Below are positions 1 through 6,207 of a stretch of DNA of 17,942 bases, piece after piece. The translations under genes were made by a program, and so were the position numbers. The DNA is from Proteobacteria bacterium UBA1847 (GTDB lineage: Bacteria > Pseudomonadota > Gammaproteobacteria > Steroidobacterales > Woeseiaceae), in NCBI GenBank assembly GCA_002338605.1, contig DDIP01000129.1:1-17942 (forward strand), written 5' to 3'. The notes beneath the pieces are model-generated. The model was not told the origin of the DNA. It saw only the letters and a program-made list of their open reading frames with translations, and ran no database searches. Every line of letters begins with the position of its first letter. The first letter of the stretch is position 1.

Positions 1-54
1 ACGGTGCAACAGGGCATCGATCGCGAGGATTGCTGGGTCACGCATCCGGCATGA
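1..54 (+). other. Possible C-terminal tail of a gene cut by the window edge
   Basis: Frame 1 is open from the first base to a TGA at 52-54 and would encode the last 17 residues of a protein, ending in DCWVTHPA. I do not recognise the family. An open frame this short can occur by chance, so this is recorded only because a gene may enter from the left. Confidence 0.15.
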
Positions 55-59
55 CGGCA

Positions 60-416
60 GCAACACCGTGATCGGCTGTTGCGATTAAGCTAAGAGTTGC
101 GCCAGGGGATGGCGCAATGAAGTGAAAGCCTGGCAAAGAAGCGTCAGGTTGGGGCACAGCGACTCGCAGGGCGAGGCAAACCGCGTTGGGTCACTAAGAG
201 GGGATTGTCGGCTCAGGCCGCGCGCTGTTTTTCACAATCCCTTCCAGCGCTTTGGGCGCTCCGTATTTCGGAGCAGGTGTCGTTGATATACCGCAACGAC
301 GACGGTGTTAATGCGAGTACTGAATCAACGGTTTTTCGCGTTGATAGACGATACTCTATCGCCTGCGTGCCGGACAGGCTAGCGGAAAGTGGGGCACGCC
401 GACTGCCCCACTTTTT
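60..416. other. Hairpin-rich non-coding segment
   Basis: No convincing gene lies in the first 449 bases; the short open frames at 205-453 and 213-440 lack family features. The segment is instead packed with stem-loops: 60-82 (6 bp), 97-117 (7 bp, TTGCGCC/GGCGCAA), 163-175 (5 bp), 201-241 (8 bp, long loop), 258-274 (6 bp), 279-300 (7 bp, GTCGTTG/CAACGAC), 315-356 (7 bp ATCAACG/CGTTGAT, with an outer GAGTA/TACTC after bulges), about 356-382 (5 bp plus 3 bp across a bulge) and the 11-bp terminator at 386-416. Such density suggests a structured RNA or a DNA element active as single strand. No known RNA family could be assigned by eye. A group II intron fragment, an island RNA and a transfer or replication site are all possible. 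Confidence 0.4.
386..416. terminator. Bidirectional intrinsic terminator
   Basis: A perfect 11-bp stem (AAAGTGGGGCA at 386-396 with TGCCCCACTTT at 404-414) encloses a 7-nt loop and is followed by a run of T on the plus strand. Read on the minus strand it lies 34 bp beyond the fic stop codon. It can therefore end fic transcription and also any rightward transcript from the hairpin-rich segment. Confidence 0.75.
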
Positions 417-449
417 GGTCGAAATCCCGAGGAATGGCAATGGTGGCGA

Positions 450-1553
450 CTAATCATCCACGATCAGGGAGTAGCTGGTACTTCGCCCGCCACCGGGGTC
501 CTTTTGCAAAGCTCCCCGTTCGATCAGGTCCAGGATGTCGCGATGCGCCGTGTCTTGTGAGCACTTTGCAATCTTCGCCCATTTGGACGATGTCATCTTC
601 CCTTCGAATCCGTCCAGGAGTCGGTTGAGCACCTTGATCTGGCGTTCGTTCAAAGCTGTCGTAGCGAATCGCTCCCAGAAGCGCGCTTTGGCAAGGACAG
701 TGGACAACGTTTCATCAGCGGCAGCGATCGCACGATCGAGGCAGGACAAGAACCACGTTTGCCAGCGGGTCACATCGAGCTCGCCTTTTTGCGTCCATTC
801 CAGTGTGTGGTAATAGTCCTTGCGCTCGTTACGAATCTGCCCGGACATGCTGTAGAAGCGCTGCCGGCTTTCATCGGATCGTGACAGCGCCATGTCCGCG
901 ATGGCGCGGGCGATTCGGCCATTGCCATCATCGAACGGATGAATGGTCACGAACCACAGATGCGCCAGCCCGGCTTTGAGAATCGGGTCGGTTTCAACGG
1001 GGGCGTTGAACCACTCGAGGAAGGTTTCGATCTCGTGTTGAATCCGGTTGGCCGGCGGTGCTTCATAGTGGACCTTCTCTCGTCCCATCGGGCCGGACAC
1101 GACTTGCATGGGACCGTCGCTGTCGTCGCGCCATGTGGCGACGGAGATTTTGTGCATGCCGCTACGCCCGGTAGGGAACAGGGCGGCGTGCCAGCCGTAA
1201 AGCCGCTCTACTGTGAGTGCCTCGTCATACTTACTGGTCGCATCAAGCATCATGTCGACGACACCATCGACATTTCGGTCAGACGGAATGAGCCCGGCGA
1301 TGTCCATGCCCAGCCGGCGGGCAATGGACGATCGAACCTGGTCGGGCTCGAGCTGTTCGCCCTCGATCTCGCTGGTCTTGACGACGTCCTGGGTCAATGT
1401 CTGCAGGTGCGCTTCATTTCGCAGGTCGAAGCCGAGGGCTTCCATCTTGCCCAGGAGCTTCCCCTGGGCGCGGGATACCTGGCCAAGCAACGTGGATAAA
1501 GCGGCCTGATCCCATGTGAACGCCGGCCATTCGGCTTGCTGCCAGATGTACAA
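450..1553 (-). CDS. fic: Fic family AMP-transferase with N-terminal inhibitory helix and C-terminal winged helix
   Basis: Fic enzymes transfer AMP (sometimes another nucleotide group) from ATP to a hydroxyl of a target protein. The 367-residue product has the complete active-site motif HPFDDGNGRIAR at 205-216. Its start, MYIWQQAEWPAFTWD, is typical of Fic proteins with a DUF4172 N-terminal domain. The inhibitory motif (S/T)xxxE(G/N) is present as TSEIEG at 60-65 and precedes the Fic core, which makes this a class II, self-inhibited enzyme. Residues about 303-362 look like a winged helix-turn-helix. The start is TTG, chosen because it gives the family's usual N-terminus and has GGAG 8 nt upstream; that GGAG lies inside an operator-like palindrome. 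The gene is monocistronic, with a terminator downstream. The target protein cannot be deduced. Family assignment is secure; a role in defence or as a toxin is inference. Confidence 0.93.
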   Translation of the reverse strand: MYIWQQAEWPAFTWDQAALSTLLGQVSRAQGKLLGKMEALGFDLRNEAHLQTLTQDVVKTSEIEGEQLEPDQVRSSIARRLGMDIAGLIPSDRNVDGVVDMMLDATSKYDEALTVERLYGWHAALFPTGRSGMHKISVATWRDDSDGPMQVVSGPMGREKVHYEAPPANRIQHEIETFLEWFNAPVETDPILKAGLAHLWFVTIHPFDDGNGRIARAIADMALSRSDESRQRFYSMSGQIRNERKDYYHTLEWTQKGELDVTRWQTWFLSCLDRAIAAADETLSTVLAKARFWERFATTALNERQIKVLNRLLDGFEGKMTSSKWAKIAKCSQDTAHRDILDLIERGALQKDPGGGRSTSYSLIVDD

Positions 1554-1558
1554 ATCTT

Positions 1559-1657
1559 AATCTCCGCATGAATTGCGGAGATTATGCGGCCTATTCTCCG
1601 CAGAAGCAAGGTTATTTTCCGCATAACTTGCGGAGAATTAGTGGGCTATTCTCCGCA
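1559..1657 (-). promoter_or_regulatory. Repeated TTCTCCGCA palindromes upstream of fic
   Basis: Two palindromes with 5-nt spacers, AATCTCCGCA/TGCGGAGATT (1559-1583, perfect 10-bp arms) and ATTTTCCGCA/TGCGGAGAAT (1614-1638, one mismatch), are accompanied by half-sites ATTCTCCGCA at 1593-1602 and 1648-1657. Left half-sites fall at 1559 and 1593, then 1614 and 1648, so each pair is 34 bp apart. They fill the gap between the nurA-like stop and fic. The GGAG Shine-Dalgarno of fic is part of the first palindrome, so a bound protein or an mRNA hairpin would cover it. The likely reader is the winged helix of Fic itself (inference). Confidence 0.75.
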
Positions 1658-1687
1658 TCGATGGTGCTAGATTGTTGATTTATCCGT

Positions 1688-3028
1688 TCAGTTTCCTGAA
1701 GCAACGCTGCCAATAGCGAATTTCTGGAGGATCTTGGAGCTCGGGTGGTTCGCCAAAGAGACAAGCTTATTGGCGAGTGCAACTGGCATGAGCGCGTTGT
1801 CGTACATATCACACCGCAACAATTCGATGTTTAGAAGCAACACGGCCAAGTTTGTGTAGTCTGCAATTGACGCGGTCTTTTTCCTCGTTATTGCGGCAAC
1901 TGTTGCGACGTGAGTCCCGCCGCGTCGATCGTGAAAGACTAACTTGTTGCCATAGTAGCTGGTAGAACCATAAGCTTCTTGGGGAGCCTTTCCGGGCAAG
2001 ATATAGCGATATACGTAATCGTCATCCAGTAGTAAGACTTTGCCCGGCTTGAGCAACTTACGGACTTCGTGTGCGTGCTCAACGAAAGAGCCACTTTTCT
2101 CGAGACCGACGAGATAGAGGTCGTGAGTCGCAAAAAGGAAAGTTACAAGTTTCCTCATCGGCTTGTGCAGATTTGCAGTCTGACCAAAGAATCCCAGCGG
2201 CCCATCCTTGATAAACAGCAGCTGCTTCAGAATATCGGGCTTGCTCTGTAGTACCAATCGAATCATGTGGCTCAATATTATTTGCTCGAGGGCCGTCGTG
2301 ACGTACCCTAAAATTCCGCCGGCCCCTAGTTCATCATCTATTGCCTCATGCAGCCGCAAAACGTCGCTAACGAAGATTTGACCCGAACAGCCCGGACAAC
2401 TGACTGAGTTGCCGACCATCATCTCCTTTCGAGACAGCAGGACGTTCCTCGCAGCACAGTGAGGGCAGCTCGCCAATCGCCACTCTTCGCTCGGTTTGGG
2501 TAGGAACTCCTCAAATATTAGCCAGCGCAACGTATCGGCCAGACTTGTACCGTCAATGTCCTTTGAAAAAAAGCTCCACAGTGATCGTCTCACTGAGTGC
2601 GTCAAAGTCGGCTCATTGGCGAACTTGATGTGACGTACCGGCAGAGCTAGTTTGAGCCTTTGGATCTTCTTGAGCTTAGCCATGTCTGATGGGTCGATAA
2701 ACTTTGACTGCTCAATTTCAACAAGGTCGTCTAGCGAAAAAACAAGTGCGCCGAACTGGAAGAAGCACATTGTTGACGAGGGAAATTGAGTCCGTACGGC
2801 AACTTCCGTATATCCGCCGTCAATGGTAATTACATGTTTAATTGGGTTCTTGTCCGGAGGGATGAAGTCGACGAGCTGATCGCTCGGCAAATCGACGTCA
2901 ACGGCTTCCTTCGGCAACTCGCAATGGTTCAGGAAGTCCTGAACATCAGGGTCTCTAATGATGTGGCTGTGAGAGCTCTTGCTTGCGACCTCCATTGGTC
3001 GGCGCCCAAACCTGTTCGAATACGCCAT
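1688..3028 (-). CDS. NurA-like nuclease with zinc-ribbon insert
   Basis: NurA proteins are RNase H-like, manganese-dependent nucleases that work with the HerA translocase on DNA ends. The 446-residue product shows the expected order of motifs: ITIDGGYTEV at 67-76 (acidic motif I), FIKDGPLGFFG at 272-282 (second acidic motif), VGLEKSGSF at 307-315 (conserved lysine) and HDRRGG at 366-371 near the C-terminus. A CPHC...CPGC zinc ribbon (188-191, 211-214) sits between the first two motifs and is not part of the archaeal enzymes I know. The start is the ATG at 3028, preceded by AGGA with 7 nt spacing and 22 bp after the herA-like stop. An open frame reaching 3085 would overlap that gene and lacks this ribosome binding site. 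It is the last gene of the leftward set. Motif matching is by eye, strongly supported by the adjacent HerA. Confidence 0.75.
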   Translation of the reverse strand: MAYSNRFGRRPMEVASKSSHSHIIRDPDVQDFLNHCELPKEAVDVDLPSDQLVDFIPPDKNPIKHVITIDGGYTEVAVRTQFPSSTMCFFQFGALVFSLDDLVEIEQSKFIDPSDMAKLKKIQRLKLALPVRHIKFANEPTLTHSVRRSLWSFFSKDIDGTSLADTLRWLIFEEFLPKPSEEWRLASCPHCAARNVLLSRKEMMVGNSVSCPGCSGQIFVSDVLRLHEAIDDELGAGGILGYVTTALEQIILSHMIRLVLQSKPDILKQLLFIKDGPLGFFGQTANLHKPMRKLVTFLFATHDLYLVGLEKSGSFVEHAHEVRKLLKPGKVLLLDDDYVYRYILPGKAPQEAYGSTSYYGNKLVFHDRRGGTHVATVAAITRKKTASIADYTNLAVLLLNIELLRCDMYDNALMPVALANKLVSLANHPSSKILQKFAIGSVASGN

Positions 3029-3050
3029 CTTGATTTCCTGGTTCGGTGAG

Positions 3051-5048
3051 CTACGCGGTAAACCGGTCCACTTGTACAGGTACAACGTAAGGATTCGAGT
3101 ACGTCTTCATTCGCACAAATCCTTTATCGAGGTTCGCGCTAAACTTGACAAGCGCACTCGTAAAGTCAGCAAAATCGTAATACTTTTGTAGCTCTCTGGT
3201 TTCGTCCTCATTGTTCAAGTGCGCTATAAACCAATTCTGAGTATTCTTGAGAATATTCGAGCTAATGGAGCTGACCTCCTGGGTCGCGTATACCATTCCT
3301 AGATTCAGCTTGGCACCTTCTTTGGCGATTCTGTTGTATATCTGACTAAGATCTTTGTCATCTTTCTTTGGGAACAGGTTATGTGCTTCTTCGAAGTAGA
3401 ACTGAACGAAATTATTTGGCGAGCTGCTAACGAATCGCCCCATCGCACTACCAAAAATTTCGCGGCATATGTTTTCTGAATAGAGCCGTTGTGTTTCTGG
3501 GTTGCCTTGGCTCAGGTCGACGATAACAATGCACCCGTCACGCAAGAATTCTACGATCTCCTCCGAAAAAGGCTTATCTACGGTTGGAGTGTGCAGGTCC
3601 CTCAGGCCGGTGAGTTTCTTGAATCCGGACCGTGTGACGGAACCACCAGGCGTTCGTTTCCTCGATAGCATCTCTAATATCGCCTTTAGATCCTCATCAA
3701 TCCAATCTCTGCCTTTGTGTGCTTTATAGTTTTGGAAGAAGGGGTCGTTCTGGTGGTCGAAAACCCAATCCCAATATGCCTTGGCGTCGGATAGCGATAA
3801 TCCTTTCTTGGGGTTAATCTCCTGCCCGGTCTTAATGCTTGTGTTTATGTCCTTGCTTCCGGTGAACGAAACCTTGTGGCCTTTTGGCACTTCAAGGCCG
3901 GCCGCATATAGACAGCACTGGTAAGCGGCAACACGTCTTTCCCAGCGCGTCTTTGAGGAGAAGTCTGAGGGATCTTCGGGCAGCGCCATGTCCACGCTCG
4001 TAAACGCCTGAACATAGTCCGCGGTGTCAGAGTCTAGGTGCGACCGCACAAGGTCGAAACCCCTGTCAATATCGCGATAGAAGTTGACCATCATCACTTT
4101 GAAGCCAGGCTTCGATATAACGCTGTACCTGTGAGTAAGATCTTTGTACTTCTCAAATATCGCTGTGCCTTCATCCTGAAGATTGGCATTTGCATACTCG
4201 CCGTTAATATCAAAAACAATCTGCCCGACTGGCTGTTTGGGAAGTCCGTCACTAAACGGGTCTAGAAGATCGTCAGCTTGATTCGCTGACGCATCGGATG
4301 CTTTTGCCTTTTCACTCATTTCGGTCGTTGCATCAATGATCTTCTTGACCGTGTTCGACTTTCCTGTTCGTGTCATTCCGAACAATGCAGTACGTTTGCC
4401 CAAGAAATCCTGGGCCTGCACGTATACGGGAACCTCGTCGTCCGCAGACTGAAAGCGCGTACTCGAGCTGTACCGAACTTTCCCAATCCGCAGGCTGCCC
4501 GAGAGGCTAGGGTTGTCCTCTTCCCGATAATTTGCGATTAAACCCAGTGCATCGGCGCCGGGTTTATGTACGATGTAGTTGTGTGCGCTGTAGAAATTCT
4601 CTACATCCGCACCGAAACACAAACGTTCTCCTTCACGGTAGTAGGTACCTAGTGTTCTGCATTCCAATCCGGAGAAACTAAACTCAAACCGTGTGAAAGT
4701 ATCCAATTGGTCGTTCTCGCCCGACGTTTGCAGATCGTCCTTGTAGTACTCAATCATGGAACTGATTACGTCGCTGTGAGTTGGAAGCTGAGTAGGCTTT
4801 ATGACGCGCAGCAAAAGGGCTTCTGTGACGTCAGACTCCACTTCGTTGAAGGCGAGAAGAAAGCTACCATGTGGGGTGCCACCGGCCTTGTTTTTCCAAC
4901 TATCTGTGACCAATATCAGCGCTCGGTCGTAGTCGAGGTAAAATGGCCTGCCAATGAAGATTCCCGCTTCGAGCTTCCCATCTTTACCCTTTTTGAACAG
5001 ATCGAAGTTCGCCAACTTCTTAATCTCGTTCGCCAGAAAGTCCGTCAT
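3051..5048 (-). CDS. HerA-like hexameric ATPase / DNA translocase
   Basis: HerA enzymes are FtsK-related hexameric motors that feed double-stranded DNA to a partner nuclease. In the residue numbering of the 666-codon frame (one codon longer than the start used here): a region before 215 compatible with a HAS-barrel, Walker A GMTRTGKSN at 225-233, VFDINGEY at 279-286, Walker B FYFEEAHNLF at 551-560, and the ATQEVSSISSNILKN sensor segment at 589-603. All ATPase residues look intact. The start is ATG at 5048 because GGAG lies 6 nt upstream; the adjacent TTG at 5051 would leave only 3 nt. That ribosome binding site overlaps the TAG stop of the upstream methyltransferase, implying translational coupling. 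The NurA-like gene follows 22 bp later. In bacteria HerA also pairs with SIR2 or DUF4297 effectors in phage defence; here the partner is NurA. Confidence 0.88.
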   Translation of the reverse strand: MTDFLANEIKKLANFDLFKKGKDGKLEAGIFIGRPFYLDYDRALILVTDSWKNKAGGTPHGSFLLAFNEVESDVTEALLLRVIKPTQLPTHSDVISSMIEYYKDDLQTSGENDQLDTFTRFEFSFSGLECRTLGTYYREGERLCFGADVENFYSAHNYIVHKPGADALGLIANYREEDNPSLSGSLRIGKVRYSSSTRFQSADDEVPVYVQAQDFLGKRTALFGMTRTGKSNTVKKIIDATTEMSEKAKASDASANQADDLLDPFSDGLPKQPVGQIVFDINGEYANANLQDEGTAIFEKYKDLTHRYSVISKPGFKVMMVNFYRDIDRGFDLVRSHLDSDTADYVQAFTSVDMALPEDPSDFSSKTRWERRVAAYQCCLYAAGLEVPKGHKVSFTGSKDINTSIKTGQEINPKKGLSLSDAKAYWDWVFDHQNDPFFQNYKAHKGRDWIDEDLKAILEMLSRKRTPGGSVTRSGFKKLTGLRDLHTPTVDKPFSEEIVEFLRDGCIVIVDLSQGNPETQRLYSENICREIFGSAMGRFVSSSPNNFVQFYFEEAHNLFPKKDDKDLSQIYNRIAKEGAKLNLGMVYATQEVSSISSNILKNTQNWFIAHLNNEDETRELQKYYDFADFTSALVKFSANLDKGFVRMKTYSNPYVVPVQVDRFTA

Positions 5049-5057
5049 CAATTTCTC

Positions 5058-6038
5058 CTATCTATTCGCGACCTTTCTGTGAGTTTGTTGATCTAAGAGC
5101 TCAAATCTCACAATCGACTGATCAGCATAGTCGGCTTCGGCGTCAACCGAGACCCACCGCCGGCCCAGAACTTCGGCGGTATATCCCGTCGTGTTACTAC
5201 CGGCAAACGGGTCAAGCACGAGGTCACCCTTTTCTGTCAAGAATTCAACGAAGAATGCTGCGAGCCCAATCGGCATTCTTGCAGGATGAGGTCGAATCTC
5301 GAGGTCCCTGCATCGAGACAAGAATGCATCTGTCGAGATCGTATTTGGCACGTTAAATGCGTTTGGAAGTCGGACCTTTCGGTTACCGTCGAGCTGTTCC
5401 ATTTCGAAAAAGTTGTGAGCAATGCTCCCTTTGTTGTCAGCCAAAAAGCTCTTCTCACCAATGTTGTGTTCCGAGGGCCTCATGCCGGAATTGTAGGCCT
5501 GCCGGCCAAGTAGATCTCTCATTTCTTTACTGTATGGCCGCAAGACCCGCCTGTTATCAGCCTTTGGCTTATCACATCTGGATAGCCACCAAATGTTTGT
5601 ATAGCTGTCAGTCACTCGCGAACGCTCAATATTGACCCATTGAGCCGGTGACGGCAGGCGAGCCGGATTGTATGCGACGAATTGTTGGCAAAGGACAAAT
5701 GGAGTGGTTTCGTGATCCAGTAACGAAAGCAGACACCTTTGCGGTAGCGGTGATTGCACGGGGCGACCAGGCTCCCATGCATTCCCGAGTTCAATCACGA
5801 GCGAACCATCGTTTGTCAACATCTCGGAAAATACTGGTGCGAGATTCTTGAACCAGTCTAGGTAGCTTTGCCCAGACTTGTTTCCGTAGGCCTTCTTATT
5901 GTTCAGAGGGAACGGAGGCGACGTGAGTATCAGCTGGACTTTGCCTGCGCGCCTCTTCAAGTTTCGATCACTGAGCATGTCCTCTGCCCGACCGAGAAAA
6001 TAGCTGCCCTTTCCTGTTCTGTGCAGAATATTGCTCAT
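5058..6038 (-). CDS. Permuted (class beta) DNA methyltransferase, N4-cytosine or N6-adenine type
   Basis: The 326-residue protein has catalytic motif IV TSPPF at 39-43 ahead of the S-adenosylmethionine motif I DPFAGSNTTG at about 276-285, the circularly permuted order of beta-class amino-methyltransferases. TSPP(Y/F) is commonest in N4-cytosine enzymes, but the target base cannot be decided from this. A region of about 180 residues between the motifs probably carries target recognition. The ATG at 6038 is preferred over the upstream start at 6071 because GGGAGG lies just before it (4 nt). The gap to the upstream helicase-nuclease gene is 169 bp and shows no clear gene or terminator. The stop codon is fused to the Shine-Dalgarno of the HerA gene. 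No classical restriction endonuclease adjoins it, so a role in marking self DNA for the helicase/HerA/NurA proteins is inferred. Confidence 0.85.
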   Translation of the reverse strand: MSNILHRTGKGSYFLGRAEDMLSDRNLKRRAGKVQLILTSPPFPLNNKKAYGNKSGQSYLDWFKNLAPVFSEMLTNDGSLVIELGNAWEPGRPVQSPLPQRCLLSLLDHETTPFVLCQQFVAYNPARLPSPAQWVNIERSRVTDSYTNIWWLSRCDKPKADNRRVLRPYSKEMRDLLGRQAYNSGMRPSEHNIGEKSFLADNKGSIAHNFFEMEQLDGNRKVRLPNAFNVPNTISTDAFLSRCRDLEIRPHPARMPIGLAAFFVEFLTEKGDLVLDPFAGSNTTGYTAEVLGRRWVSVDAEADYADQSIVRFELLDQQTHRKVANR

Positions 6039-6207
6039 TCGTCCTCCCAATGACCAGTCAGAGACTGCCACCCTTGCGTTAGCGTGGCAATGCTCTGCCT
6101 ATGGCGGGCGCGAGAATGCTTGACACCTAGTTGGCGCAAACTCTGTGCAATCAAACCGCAATCTTAACTGGAGACCCGATATGGGCCGGTCTTCCGCGTT
6201 GCCTTCG

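Noticed and set aside
60..416. tmRNA, tRNA or RNase P RNA in the hairpin-rich segment
   Set aside because: None of the conserved ends or loops of these RNAs can be found, for example no T-loop GTTCGA followed by an acceptor stem.
939..1499. 186-codon plus-strand frame opposite fic
   Set aside because: It lies entirely antisense to the well-supported Fic gene, lacks recognisable motifs and has no good ribosome binding site; it is a frame shadow.
1559..1657. Repeated TTCTCCGCA boxes read as a CRISPR array
   Set aside because: The units are about 10 bp, arranged as palindromes and half-sites, without repeat-spacer structure; they fit operators.
3051..3085. NurA-like start at 3085 overlapping the HerA-like gene
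   Set aside because: The ATG at 3028 has AGGA at proper spacing and begins the family-like N-terminus; the upstream extension has no such site.
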